From Dethiobacter sp. (lineage in GTDB: Bacteria > Bacillota > Dethiobacteria > Dethiobacterales > Dethiobacteraceae): 64,000 bases of DNA. The notes under the pieces were generated by a model. That model was given only the letters and a program-made list of their open reading frames with translations. It ran no database searches and had not been told where the DNA came from. The stretch spans positions 1 through 64,000 of the forward strand of contig JAGXTL010000037.1 of NCBI GenBank assembly GCA_018333635.1. Reading direction: 5' to 3'. The stretch's first letter is position 1; every line of letters begins with the position of its first letter. The position numbers and the translations under genes were made by a program. Shown piece after piece: positions 44,346 to 53,511 of the stretch.

Positions 44346-46007
44346 CTAGAAAATGGGCTTCTCTTTGTATTCCCCAAAGACTTCACGCAGCACCTGGATA
44401 ATTTCACCTTCTGTGGAATAGGCGCGGACAGCGTCAAGGATGTACGGTATCAGATTGTCACTGGTGCCGGCGGCTTTGCGCAGAGCTTCCAGACGGTTAG
44501 CGCAGACAATGTTGTCCCGCTTGGCGCGTACGTTTTGAACACGTTTATGCTGCTCCAATTCAATCTGCGGATCGATCTTTAGGAGGTCAACTTGCTGATG
44601 CTCTTCAATGATGTAATCGTTGACACCTACGATGATCCGTTCGTTTCTCTCAATTTCTTGCAGATAACGGTAGGCAGCGTCGGCGATTTCCTGCTGGAAG
44701 AAACCGGCAGCGATGGCAGGCAGAACTCCGCCAAAGCTGCCTATGCGCAGAAAGTATTTCTCTGCTTCCTCTTCCATGTAGTTAGTCAACGCTTCCACGA
44801 AGTAGGAGCCGGCCAGTGGATCAATGGTGTTCACTACACCTGTTTCCTCGGCGATGATTTGTTGTGTGCGCAACGCGATGCGCACGGATTTCTCTGAGGG
44901 CAATGCCAGCACTTCATCCATGGAGTTGGTGTGCAGCGACTGAGTGCCGCCTAGTACCGCTGCCATAGCCTCGTACGCTGTGCGGACGATGTTGTTTTCC
45001 GCTTGTTGTGCGGTGAGCGAGCAACCGGCAGTCTGGGTGTGGAAGCGCAACAGGAGGGAGCGCTCATCTTTGGCGCCGTATTTTTCTTTCATACGTCGTG
45101 CCCAGATCCGGCGAGCAGCGCGATATTTTGCGATTTCTTCGAAGAAATCAATATGAGCGTTAAAGAAGAAAGAAAGGCGCGGAGCAAAAGCGTCCACGTC
45201 GAGCCCTGCAGCCATTCCTGCTTCCACATAGGCGAACCCGTTGGCCAACGTAAATGCAAGTTCCTGAACAGCGGTGGAGCCGGCTTCCCTAATATGGTAG
45301 CCGGAGATGCTGACGGTGTTCCACTTGGGCACGTGCTGGCAGGCAAAGGCAAAGATGTCAGTGATAAGCCGCAGAGACGGTTCAGGTGGGAAAATCCATG
45401 ATTTCTGGGCGATGTATTCTTTGAGGATGTCGTTTTGAATGGTGCCACCCAGTTTATGAGATGCTACGCCCTGTTTTTCCGCTGTGGCGATATAGAGAGA
45501 CCAGAGGATGGCAGCAGGGGCGTTGATTGTCATGGATGTGGTGATTTTGTCAAGAGGAATACCAGAGAACAGAGTTTCCATATCATCAAGTGAGTCAATA
45601 GCCACTCCTACACGCCCTACTTCACCAAAGGCGCGGGGATGGTCGGAATCATAGCCCATGATGGTGGGCATATCGAATGCAACCGACAGGCCGGTCTGTC
45701 CCTGGCTTAAGAGGTATTTATAGCGCTCATTGGATTCTACGGCCGAGGCAAAACCGGCAAACTGACGCATTGTCCAGAGACGGCCACGGTACATATTTGC
45801 CTGAACGCCACGGGTATACGGATATGAGCCGGGGTAATTCAGCTCTGTCATATAGGATTGGCCTTGAATATCTTCAGGGGTGTAAAGCGGTTTGATGGGA
45901 ACGGAGGAGACTGTCATAAATTTATGGGGTCTATCCTGCATTTTCGAGACACACTCTTCCCACTCCTCTTTCCCCTGACAAATCTTGTCTTTGTCATTTG
46001 TGCACAT
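44346..46007 (-). CDS. icmA: acyl-CoA mutase large subunit, isobutyryl-CoA mutase-like
   Basis: B12-dependent mutase large subunit (553 residues, TIM barrel, no fused B12 domain). The two substrate-contact positions read Phe83 in TMRQFAGF and Gln201 in KEYIAQKSW, 118 residues apart. Methylmalonyl-CoA mutase has Tyr89/Arg207 and isobutyryl-CoA mutase Phe80/Gln198, the same spacing. Ala110 (LSVAFDMPT) argues against 2-hydroxyisobutyryl-CoA mutase, which has Asp there. The predicted reaction is isobutyryl-CoA to n-butyryl-CoA. The neighbours are butyryl-CoA beta-oxidation genes, which supports this. No MeaB-type G-protein chaperone is nearby. Confidence 0.85.
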   Translation of the reverse strand: MCTNDKDKICQGKEEWEECVSKMQDRPHKFMTVSSVPIKPLYTPEDIQGQSYMTELNYPGSYPYTRGVQANMYRGRLWTMRQFAGFASAVESNERYKYLLSQGQTGLSVAFDMPTIMGYDSDHPRAFGEVGRVGVAIDSLDDMETLFSGIPLDKITTSMTINAPAAILWSLYIATAEKQGVASHKLGGTIQNDILKEYIAQKSWIFPPEPSLRLITDIFAFACQHVPKWNTVSISGYHIREAGSTAVQELAFTLANGFAYVEAGMAAGLDVDAFAPRLSFFFNAHIDFFEEIAKYRAARRIWARRMKEKYGAKDERSLLLRFHTQTAGCSLTAQQAENNIVRTAYEAMAAVLGGTQSLHTNSMDEVLALPSEKSVRIALRTQQIIAEETGVVNTIDPLAGSYFVEALTNYMEEEAEKYFLRIGSFGGVLPAIAAGFFQQEIADAAYRYLQEIERNERIIVGVNDYIIEEHQQVDLLKIDPQIELEQHKRVQNVRAKRDNIVCANRLEALRKAAGTSDNLIPYILDAVRAYSTEGEIIQVLREVFGEYKEKPIF

Positions 46008-46040
46008 CTTATTCCCCCCTGTCTTTCACATGTATTCAAC

Positions 46041-47186
46041 CTAGAGGCCTTTTCCCAGAGCCTTAGCGATAACAAGGCGCTGAATCTGGTTTGTACCTTC
46101 ATAAATCTGTGTAATCTTTGCGTCGCGCATCAGCCGCTCAACCGGATATTCACGGCTGTACCCGTAGCCGCCAAAGATTTGCACAGCTTCCGTTGTTACA
46201 GCCATAGCAGTGTCAGTAGCAAAATACTTTGCCATAGAAGCCTGTTTTCCGCATGGCAGTCCGTTTTCTTTACGGAACGCCGCCTGATAAACCAATAGCC
46301 GAGCCGCTTCAATCTGTGTAGCCATATCGGCCAGTTTGAAAGCGATGGCCTGATTATTAAATATGGGCTGTCCGAACTGCTCGCGGAACTGAGCATGTTT
46401 AAGAGCTTCATCATAAGCGGCTTGGGCAATCCCCAATCCTTGGGCTGCGATGCCAATGCGGCCCCCGTCTAAGAGGCTCATGGCGATTCTAAATCCTTCG
46501 CCTTCCTGCCCCAGACGCTGGCTAGCCGGGATACGGCAATCTTCAAAGACAAGCTCTGTGGTTATATCAGCGTTTAAGCCCATTTTCTTTTCAGCGGTGC
46601 CTACCCTGAACCCTGCTGTGTCTTTATCTACTAAAAGTGCTGTTATCCCTTTGCTTCCCAGGCTCCTGTCCACGGTGGCAAAAACGGTGTAGACATTGGC
46701 ATGACCGCCATTGGAGATGAAATTTTTCGTGCCGTTTAATACGTAATCATCACCGTCTTTTTTCGCCAAGGTACGCAAACCGGACGCGTCGGAGCCGGCA
46801 CCCGGCTCTGTTAGAGCAAACGCACCAAGGTATTTACCTGTGGCTAATTTAGATAGATATTTTTTCTTTTGTTCTTCTGTGCCAAAATAGAGTATAGGGA
46901 AAGTACCCACAGACGTATGAACAGATAGAATGACTCCGGTGGAGGCACAGGCGCGGGAGATCTCTTCAATACACAGGATATATGTGAGGAAATCGGCGCC
47001 GGCGCCATCATACTCTTGCGGAATGGGAATTCCCATAAAACCCAGTTCGCCCATTTTCCGGATATTGTCTGCCGGAAATTGTGCGGTTTCGTCATACATT
47101 GCCGCTTTTGGTGCAATCTCTTTTTGTGCAAAGTCATAGAACAGCTTTTGCATCATTTGGTGCTGTTCGTTTAATTTGAACTCCAT
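46041..47186 (-). CDS. short-chain acyl-CoA dehydrogenase (butyryl-CoA type)
   Basis: FAD enzyme oxidising an acyl-CoA to the 2-enoyl-CoA. [16 protein letters not shown] near residue 120 and [11 protein letters not shown] with catalytic Glu363 mark the short-chain family; a glutamate at that place is typical of butyryl-CoA dehydrogenases. 381 residues from ATG 47186, with GAGGAGGG upstream. The start lies inside the end of the hydroxyacyl dehydrogenase gene (53-base overlap). No etfAB genes are present here, so the electron acceptor is encoded elsewhere. Confidence 0.92.
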   Translation of the reverse strand: MEFKLNEQHQMMQKLFYDFAQKEIAPKAAMYDETAQFPADNIRKMGELGFMGIPIPQEYDGAGADFLTYILCIEEISRACASTGVILSVHTSVGTFPILYFGTEEQKKKYLSKLATGKYLGAFALTEPGAGSDASGLRTLAKKDGDDYVLNGTKNFISNGGHANVYTVFATVDRSLGSKGITALLVDKDTAGFRVGTAEKKMGLNADITTELVFEDCRIPASQRLGQEGEGFRIAMSLLDGGRIGIAAQGLGIAQAAYDEALKHAQFREQFGQPIFNNQAIAFKLADMATQIEAARLLVYQAAFRKENGLPCGKQASMAKYFATDTAMAVTTEAVQIFGGYGYSREYPVERLMRDAKITQIYEGTNQIQRLVIAKALGKGL

Positions 47187-48045
47187 TGCAACCCTCCTCG
47201 TATTTGTAAAACCCTCTGCCCGACTTACGGCCAAGCCAACCTGCCGTCACATATTTGCGCAGCAACGGGCACGGACGGTATTTGGAATCCTTGAAACCGT
47301 CATAGAGAACTTCCATAATGGCAAGGCATGTATCAAGGCCGATCAGGTCAGCCAGCTCCAGCGGGCCCATCGGGTGGTTCATACCCAACTTCATCACTGT
47401 GTCAATCCCTGCCACAGAGCCGACGCCTTCCATCAGGCAATAGACCGCTTCGTTAATCATCGGCAGCAAAATTCGGTTGGCTACAAAGCCGGGGAAATCG
47501 TTTACTTCCACCGGAACTTTATCAAGCTTGACAGACAACTCGTCAACAATCTTAAATGTTTCATCGGATGTAGCAATGCCACGTATTACTTCAACTAGTT
47601 TCATAACAGGAACCGGATTCATAAAGTGCATTCCGATGACTTTTTCCGGCCTTTTTGTAGCTGCAGCGATTTGCGTTATAGGCAGAGATGATGTATTACT
47701 GGCCAGAATCGCATGAGGCGGACAAATCCTGTCAAGAGCAGAAAATATTTCTGACTTTAACTTCGGGTCTTCAGTGATAGCTTCGATGACAAGCTCCACA
47801 TTATGGCCGTCTTCCAATGAAAGCGTGGTGGAAATACGGCCAAGGACAGCATTCTTTTCCTCTACGCTCATACGGCCTTTTTTCACGTTGCTCGACAGGT
47901 TCTTTTCAATAATTTTCATGCCCCCGGCTACGAATTCGTCTTTAATATCTCTGAGCAGCACCTGATAACCTGCTTGGGCGCAAACCTGGGCAATCCCGCC
48001 GCCCATCTGTCCGGCTCCCAACACCATGATCTTTTTAATCTCCAA
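47134..48045 (-). CDS. 3-hydroxybutyryl-CoA dehydrogenase
   Basis: NAD-dependent oxidation of 3-hydroxybutyryl-CoA to acetoacetyl-CoA. It has the Rossmann motif [17 protein letters not shown] near residue 11, SNTSSLPIT, and [15 protein letters not shown] with the catalytic His. Family members end near [13 protein letters not shown]; here 16 extra residues extend into the acyl-CoA dehydrogenase gene. Start is TTG 48045, seven bases after GGGGA. 303 residues. It follows the thiolase gene by 29 bp. Confidence 0.94.
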   Translation of the reverse strand: MEIKKIMVLGAGQMGGGIAQVCAQAGYQVLLRDIKDEFVAGGMKIIEKNLSSNVKKGRMSVEEKNAVLGRISTTLSLEDGHNVELVIEAITEDPKLKSEIFSALDRICPPHAILASNTSSLPITQIAAATKRPEKVIGMHFMNPVPVMKLVEVIRGIATSDETFKIVDELSVKLDKVPVEVNDFPGFVANRILLPMINEAVYCLMEGVGSVAGIDTVMKLGMNHPMGPLELADLIGLDTCLAIMEVLYDGFKDSKYRPCPLLRKYVTAGWLGRKSGRGFYKYEEGCNGVQIKRTAPNDAKAVL

Positions 48046-48074
48046 AGCGTCTTCCCCTTTACCTTTTCCTTTTA

Positions 48075-49259
48075 CTACCGTTCCAGTCTAAGTATCGTGG
48101 CTTCGCCCTGAGCGGCACCGCTGCAGATCGTTGCCATGCCGTATTCGACTCCGCGCCGCTTCATTTCCGTCAACAGTGTCATTAAAATCCGGCCGCCGCT
48201 CGCTCCGATGGGATGGCCAAAGGCAATGGCACCACCGTTGACATTGACCACATCAGGATTCCAGTCACCCAGCTTAATGGCTGTGAGAGCCACGGCAGCA
48301 AACGCCTCATTCACTTCAATCAGGCTCAATTGGTCCGCAGTAAGACCGGCTTTCTCCAATGCTTTCTTCCCTGCTAAAGCAGGTACTGTGGCAATATACG
48401 GCGCGGGCGCTGATGCCGCTCCCTGTGACACGATGCTGGCCAACGGTTTTAGTCCCAGAGCCTCTGCTTTCTCACGCGACATTAACACCAAAGCAGACGC
48501 ACCGTCAGAAATAGGAGGCGCATTTCCCGCGGTCACACAGGCGCCTTTTTTAAAGATTGGCGGCAGCTTCGATAACGCTTCAAGATTTGTGCTTCGTCTC
48601 GGCAGTTCGTCTTTGTCAAAAACAAGCGGGTCGCCTTTTTTCTGCGGTATAACTACCGGGAATATTTCTTCCTGCAGCTTGCCTTCACTCATCGCCTTTA
48701 TGGCCAGCATGTGGCTTCTCAGCGCCCACTCGTCCTGAGCTTCTCGTCCAATGCCATACTCATCGGCCACATCACCGCCGTGTACACCCATATGGACATC
48801 GTGAATGGCACAGCAAAGACCGTCTTTTACCATTGAATCCAGCAGTTGCCCATCACCCATACGGTAACCGGTGCGTGCTTTTGGCAAAAGATAGGGCGCC
48901 GCAGACATATTCTCCATTCCCCCTGCTACGATGATATCGACCTCATTGGCCCGGATCATGGCGTCGCCAAGGTTAACCGCACGCAGACTTGAGGCACAAA
49001 CTTTGCCGATGGTATCGGACGGGACTTCCACCGGGAGCCCTGCTTTAATTGTGGCTTGACGGGAAGGAATCTGGCCCGCACCGGCCTGAATGACCATGCC
49101 CATCAAAACATAATCAATACTGCCCCCATCTATACCTGCCCGGGAGACAGCCTCTCTGATGGCGGCCGCGCCTAAGTCGACCGCCGCGACATCTTTCAAT
49201 GAACCCAAAAAACCACCAAACGGCGTCCTTGCAAAGCTGACAATAACAGTTTCTCTCAC
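48075..49259 (-). CDS. acetyl-CoA acetyltransferase (thiolase)
   Basis: Thiolytic cleavage of acetoacetyl-CoA to two acetyl-CoA, the last step of both the butyrate and isovalerate routes. The nucleophile is Cys88 in [10 protein letters not shown], with His349 in GHPIGASGG and Cys379 in CSGAAQGEA; the last motif is usually CGGGGQG-like, so its middle is slightly divergent. NEAFAA is present. 394 residues, GTG start with GAGGTG upstream. Confidence 0.94.
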   Translation of the reverse strand: MRETVIVSFARTPFGGFLGSLKDVAAVDLGAAAIREAVSRAGIDGGSIDYVLMGMVIQAGAGQIPSRQATIKAGLPVEVPSDTIGKVCASSLRAVNLGDAMIRANEVDIIVAGGMENMSAAPYLLPKARTGYRMGDGQLLDSMVKDGLCCAIHDVHMGVHGGDVADEYGIGREAQDEWALRSHMLAIKAMSEGKLQEEIFPVVIPQKKGDPLVFDKDELPRRSTNLEALSKLPPIFKKGACVTAGNAPPISDGASALVLMSREKAEALGLKPLASIVSQGAASAPAPYIATVPALAGKKALEKAGLTADQLSLIEVNEAFAAVALTAIKLGDWNPDVVNVNGGAIAFGHPIGASGGRILMTLLTEMKRRGVEYGMATICSGAAQGEATILRLER

Positions 49260-49299
49260 TCACTCACCTCTGAATATTCTGTCTGAAAATGTCTTCGTC

Positions 49300-50952
49300 T
49301 CAGGAAAGATTGTTTTCCACTTTTTTAGTCAGTTTGCGTTCTTTTTCAAGTTCACGCAGTTCGATGCGTCGGATTTTCCCGCTGATCGTTTTTGGCAAAG
49401 CTTCCACGAACTCGATTTCACGCGGATATTTGTATGGCGCAGTGATTTTCTTGACAAAGTCCTGCAGTTCCTTGACCAGCGCCGCAGAGCCTTGGTAACC
49501 GGGCGCCAGAATGACAAAAGCCTTCACAATCTCGCCGCGAACCTCATCTGGGCTGGCTACAACGGCCGACTCCGCTACCGCCGGATGTTCAATCAACGCG
49601 CTCTCCACCTCAAAAGGACCAATCCGATAGCCGGACGTCAGGATTACATCGTCAGTCCGTCCGACAAACCAAATATAGTCATCCTTGTCCTTAATGCCGC
49701 GGTCGCCGGTGATATACCAGTCGCCGCGCACAGTGGCGGCAGTCCGCTCCGGCTCGTTAAAATACTCTTTAAAAAGACCGACGGGCCGCTTGGGAGTCAG
49801 TCTTACGGCAATATCGCCTTCATCTCCAGGCAGCACTTCCCTGCCATCATCGCCGATAATCCCGATATAAAAGCCAGGCGACATTTTGCCCATCGACCCG
49901 AAGCGCACTTCGTTGCAAGGGAAATTGCCGACAAGCAGAACTGTTTCAGTCTGCCCGTAACCGTCGTAAATAGTCAGGCCAGTCGCATCCTTCCAGACGT
50001 TCATAACCTCCGGGTTAAGCGGTTCTCCGGCAGCCACGCAATGACGCAACGTTTTAAAGTTATACTTCTTCAGATCTTCCAGCACGAAAACACGGAAAGC
50101 TGTCGGCGGGCCGCACAAAGTGGTAATCGGGTATTTCTCCAGCATTTGCAGGGTTAGCTTACCGTCAAATTTGCCGGTGCTGTAATGCTGAAAAATTGCG
50201 GCGCCGCAGTTCCAGGGGCCAAAGAAGCTGCTCCAGGCAGCTTTTGCCCAGCCGGTGTCGGACATATTCCAGTGCAGGTCGTCAGGCGTCAAGTCCAGCC
50301 AGAACTTACCGGTAATCCTGTGGCCTATGCCGTATGAGGCATGCGTATGTACCGTCATTTTCGGCAAACCGGTAGTGCCGGAAGTAAAATACAGCAGGGC
50401 ATTGTCATCAGCCCGCGTGTCAGCCGCCTCAAATCTGTCAGAGGCCTTGGCCAGTTCCTCGTCAAAAGAAAGCCAGCCTTCGCGTTTGCCGACCACGATC
50501 CTGGTGCGCAGCGTCGGACACTTATCGGCGACGACGTCCACCTTCGCGGCGGTTTCCTCATCAACGATGACGGCCACAGCGCCGGAAACGTCAAAGCGGT
50601 ACTCAATGTCTTTGGGAGTCAGTTGTAGCGTGCCGGGTGACACAATTATCCCGGCACGCAGACAGGCCAGCAATGTTATCCACCAGGCCGGCAAGCGACC
50701 GAGCACAAGTATCACCTTATCGCCGGACTTAACTCCCTGTCCTGCCAGGAAATTAGCCAACCTGCATGACAATTTGCTCAGCTCGGCAAAAGTATACTTT
50801 TGTTCCTGTCCAAAGTCATCTACCACCCATAAGGCTATCCTGGCAGGGTCCTGACCCCAATGGTCAAACTCGTCTCTTGCCCAGTTAAAGTGCTCAGGAA
50901 CTACCAGATTTAATGAACGGTAGGTTTCTTCGTAGTTTTTCATGTTTCCCAT
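49300..50952 (-). CDS. AMP-forming acyl-CoA synthetase, medium/short-chain type
   Basis: Activates a carboxylic acid with ATP and CoA. Motifs: YFTSGTTGLPKMTVHTH, YGQTET, TGDRG, GRTDDVI and the C-terminal PKTISGKIRR with the catalytic lysine. The pattern matches the acetyl/butyryl-CoA synthetase-like (ACSM) group. 550 residues from ATG 50952, seven bases after GGGAGG. Within the operon the likely substrates are isobutyrate and butyrate; use of a synthetase rather than a CoA transferase is notable for a low-energy metabolism. Confidence 0.9.
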   Translation of the reverse strand: MGNMKNYEETYRSLNLVVPEHFNWARDEFDHWGQDPARIALWVVDDFGQEQKYTFAELSKLSCRLANFLAGQGVKSGDKVILVLGRLPAWWITLLACLRAGIIVSPGTLQLTPKDIEYRFDVSGAVAVIVDEETAAKVDVVADKCPTLRTRIVVGKREGWLSFDEELAKASDRFEAADTRADDNALLYFTSGTTGLPKMTVHTHASYGIGHRITGKFWLDLTPDDLHWNMSDTGWAKAAWSSFFGPWNCGAAIFQHYSTGKFDGKLTLQMLEKYPITTLCGPPTAFRVFVLEDLKKYNFKTLRHCVAAGEPLNPEVMNVWKDATGLTIYDGYGQTETVLLVGNFPCNEVRFGSMGKMSPGFYIGIIGDDGREVLPGDEGDIAVRLTPKRPVGLFKEYFNEPERTAATVRGDWYITGDRGIKDKDDYIWFVGRTDDVILTSGYRIGPFEVESALIEHPAVAESAVVASPDEVRGEIVKAFVILAPGYQGSAALVKELQDFVKKITAPYKYPREIEFVEALPKTISGKIRRIELRELEKERKLTKKVENNLS

Positions 50953-51024
50953 TTTCTGCCCTCCCAAAATTAGATATTCTGCAGCACGCATTTAGGTTAA
51001 TAGGTACGAATTCCTGACACAATC

Positions 51025-52668
51025 TTAGACGTGGAGGTCGTCACAATACTGCTTAATTGTTTCCGCAGAAGCAGGCTTGGTTAACAGAGAGACTACGATG
51101 AAGAAAGCGAACGCCACAAAGACCCAATACCACTGATGCGGTGTGGAGATCCATTTACTTCTGTCGTCACCATACATCACTCTGCTAAGGAAGAACCAAT
51201 GCGGGCTGCCTAATACGCTTCGGGCATAGAGCCAAGAGTAAAGCACTAGCGGGAAGAAGACAATGATGTTAGCATATGTGGCAGCCCGTGTTGCTCTCGG
51301 CCACCAGAGACCAAGCACCAGCGGCACACCAAGCGTCGCCACAATCATTACAAACGCCCAACCGGAGAGGTCAAGCACCAGTGCTAATGGGTTAAAGGAG
51401 TAATATGTGCCCACAACAAGAATGAGCACGGTCATCAAACGAAGAGATTTAATCGGGTTTTCAATCGCCCACTTGTTGCCAAACACTTTGCCCAGCCAAT
51501 CACGACCAAGGAGTACATTACCCACAACAACCCAACCGGCTGCGGTTGACATCGCAATCGCCAAGCCGCCTGCCACCAGCAAGCCTAGGAGCCAAGGATT
51601 ACCCAGAGATTCAATAGCCGCAATCATCGAGTAATCGGTGACGGCAGCACCACCCACGCCAAAGTCGCCTTTAATTCTGGTCAAAACCTGTGTCACATTA
51701 GCAATAGTAACCGGGCCGTCTGCTGTGTTAAGGATTTGCCCCATCAGCGGATGCAGCGTTTCAATCAAATGACGTGCTGCTGTGCCGATGATAATCAGTC
51801 CCCAGTACATCGCGCCGCCAAATACGATGGTCCAAACAACGGACTTGCGGGCGGAACTTACGTCCATCGCTGTAAAGAAACGGACAACGGAGTAAGGCAT
51901 GGTAGCAAAGCCGAAGTGCCACACGAAGAAAAAGCCAATCACACCGGTCCACGATCTAAAGAGCGGGTGCGAAACTGCCCCCTCCGCCGATGCGTACGGC
52001 ATAAGCCAGAAATTCGGAGTGCTTGTAAATACAGCGTCGGCGAGGTTGCCGAACCCGCCGTAATGAAGGAGCACCGCAATGGCGCAGGCCACAGAAGCAA
52101 TCGCCATCAGTGCACCCTGGAACGCGGTTGACCAAGTGGTGGCCACCATACCGCCCAAATAAACATAGAAGAGAACTGCCAAGGCGCCGATTATTACAGC
52201 CCAAACAAACGGTACTTGCAGAATGGCCATCATGAACAGGCCTGTACCTACAAGCGATAGAACAACATACGCCCAGGTACCCATAAGAACCGGAATCCCG
52301 GTGATAATCCGCATCCATTTCTGATCTTCAAAACGGTCACAGTAGTAATCGGTAAAGGAAATGGGAGCATATTTGCGAAGAGGCGCAGCTGTCAACATAG
52401 TGGCCAACGGCATCCCGCCGATAATGCCGACCATCGCCCACCAGAACGGGTAGCCAAGCAAAAAGATAAACGCCGGCAGGCCAAGGAAACTGGCAGGGCT
52501 TAAGAACGTGGCGGCCAGAGCCGCGCCGTTGACAACCGGGCCGATTTTACGGCCGGCGAGATAATAGTCCATTGGATTCGTGGACGCTTTCCGGGTTACG
52601 TATCCAATAGTAAAAATAACCGCGAAATACGCAATCGTCATCACGATAACAATGGGATTAACCGCCAT
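51025..52668 (-). CDS. sodium:solute symporter (SSS family), monocarboxylate type
   Basis: Membrane symporter of about 13 segments and 547 residues. SSS features include YYLAGRKIGPVVNGAALAATF near residue 37, SPASFLGLPA and FGFATMPYSVVRFFTA. It resembles ActP-type monocarboxylate transporters. Its start overlaps the preceding small membrane protein by 11 bases. In this operon it probably imports isobutyrate, butyrate or a related acid with sodium. Confidence 0.9.
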   Translation of the reverse strand: MAVNPIVIVMTIAYFAVIFTIGYVTRKASTNPMDYYLAGRKIGPVVNGAALAATFLSPASFLGLPAFIFLLGYPFWWAMVGIIGGMPLATMLTAAPLRKYAPISFTDYYCDRFEDQKWMRIITGIPVLMGTWAYVVLSLVGTGLFMMAILQVPFVWAVIIGALAVLFYVYLGGMVATTWSTAFQGALMAIASVACAIAVLLHYGGFGNLADAVFTSTPNFWLMPYASAEGAVSHPLFRSWTGVIGFFFVWHFGFATMPYSVVRFFTAMDVSSARKSVVWTIVFGGAMYWGLIIIGTAARHLIETLHPLMGQILNTADGPVTIANVTQVLTRIKGDFGVGGAAVTDYSMIAAIESLGNPWLLGLLVAGGLAIAMSTAAGWVVVGNVLLGRDWLGKVFGNKWAIENPIKSLRLMTVLILVVGTYYSFNPLALVLDLSGWAFVMIVATLGVPLVLGLWWPRATRAATYANIIVFFPLVLYSWLYARSVLGSPHWFFLSRVMYGDDRSKWISTPHQWYWVFVAFAFFIVVSLLTKPASAETIKQYCDDLHV

Positions 52669-52918
52669 GCTTTTTCGCCTCCTGCCCCTTAGTTTTCTTG
52701 TCAGCCTGTTCAGGTAGCCAATAGAACAGGTAAGCTATTCCCAGTGGCAACAGATACAGTGCAACCACGTGCGTGTAAAGGAACGAGATAGGGGCGCCGC
52801 CAATCTTTACTCCGTAGGTCATCGCGGGAATCTTCATTTCCAAAATCATCAGAAGAAACACTAAACCGTAAAAAATACCCATTCCCCACCAAAAGTAAGA
52901 TTTCATTCCTTTAAACAA
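52658..52918 (-). CDS. small membrane subunit of SSS symporter (DUF4212-like)
   Basis: 86 residues with two hydrophobic segments (GIFYGLVFLLMILEM and ALYLLPLGIAYLFYWL) linked by VKIGGAPISFLYTHV, a pattern like the small DUF4212/DUF485 proteins that accompany acetate symporters. It overlaps the symporter start by 11 bases, indicating coupled expression. The exact family is not certain. Confidence 0.65.
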   Translation of the reverse strand: MFKGMKSYFWWGMGIFYGLVFLLMILEMKIPAMTYGVKIGGAPISFLYTHVVALYLLPLGIAYLFYWLPEQADKKTKGQEAKKHGG

Positions 52919-52931
52919 GTCGTCTCCTCCT

Positions 52932-53222
52932 TTATCCCTTCCTATTTTTGCTAGCCAAGTAAGAGTGTAGTTCTGTTAAGCCAAACATGGATGCCAACGG
53001 TACTGCCAGCCCAACAATGCCACCCATCAGGATATTGCGAGACAGGTCAAGGCCGGCAAAATAGAGCAGAAAATTAATCCCCACGCCTACCATGAAATAG
53101 AGCGTGTAAAAACGTCTTTTCCGGTACGCACGCTCCCAGTACCTGCGGTCTTCCTCTGACGCAAACTCCATACGGATCTTCTTGTTGCGTTGCTTTACTT
53201 CTAAAACGAATGGTTCCGCCAT
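52932..53222 (-). CDS. small membrane protein of unknown function, first gene of symporter operon
   Basis: About 96 residues: a charged N-terminal half (KKIRMEFASEEDRRYWERAY) and two hydrophobic segments (YTLYFMVGVGINFLLYFAG and ILMGGIVGLAVPLASMFGL). Start ATG 53222 is chosen; an upstream TTG/GTG extension to 53303 is possible but lies inside the leader below the sigma-54 promoter. It is the first gene after that promoter. I do not recognise the family; it may be an accessory of the symporter. Confidence 0.6.
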   Translation of the reverse strand: MAEPFVLEVKQRNKKIRMEFASEEDRRYWERAYRKRRFYTLYFMVGVGINFLLYFAGLDLSRNILMGGIVGLAVPLASMFGLTELHSYLASKNRKG

Positions 53223-53342
53223 TTTGTCACCTGCTTTGTTGTTTTTCTCTTCGATATCGCTTCCTTGCTTTTCCGCTTTGCTCACCCCCCAAATTTTTTG
53301 CAAAATTTTGAATTTAATTTATTTTATTTATATTCTGAATAT

Positions 53343-53358
53343 AGCAAATATTATGCCA
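53343..53358 (-). promoter_or_regulatory. sigma-54 promoter (-24/-12) of the isobutyrate operon
   Basis: On the minus strand TGGCATAATATTTGCT matches the consensus TGGCAC-N5-TTGCW with the right GG-to-GC spacing; only the less conserved sixth base differs. Transcription should begin near 53331, about 110 bases before the first small membrane gene. A sigma-54 activator is encoded immediately upstream. Confidence 0.85.
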
Positions 53359-53376
53359 ACTTCACTTCTTCTTACT

Positions 53377-53406
53377 GGCTATAGCCTATAAAGCTCGAAT
53401 ATAGCA
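53377..53406. promoter_or_regulatory. candidate enhancer (UAS) sequences for the sigma-54 activator
   Basis: The palindrome GGCTATAGCC (53377-53386) and a copy of GAATATAGCA (53397-53406), repeated at 53337-53346, lie 20-60 bases upstream of the -24 box. They are plausible activator sites, though not proven and somewhat close to the promoter. Confidence 0.35.
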
Positions 53407-53511
53407 GGGCTATTTTTCTTGCCGAAGACCGAAAGAGATACAGTCACAATCATATCTTAACAGCAACTTGATTTTCTGCTGCATCAATTAATGCACCTTA
53501 TCATCACAGTG

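Noticed and set aside
44346-46007. Annotation as methylmalonyl-CoA mutase or 2-hydroxyisobutyryl-CoA mutase
   Set aside because: The Tyr and Arg of the first are replaced by Phe and Gln; the Asp of the second is Ala. Isobutyryl-CoA mutase is the better fit.
47134-47186. Frameshift in the hydroxyacyl-CoA dehydrogenase gene
   Set aside because: Both genes keep complete domains and a good ribosome site serves the second; an overlap explains the data without an error.
49159-50157. 332-codon open frame on the plus strand
   Set aside because: It lies antisense to the thiolase and acyl-CoA synthetase genes, both of which have intact motifs; no family features.
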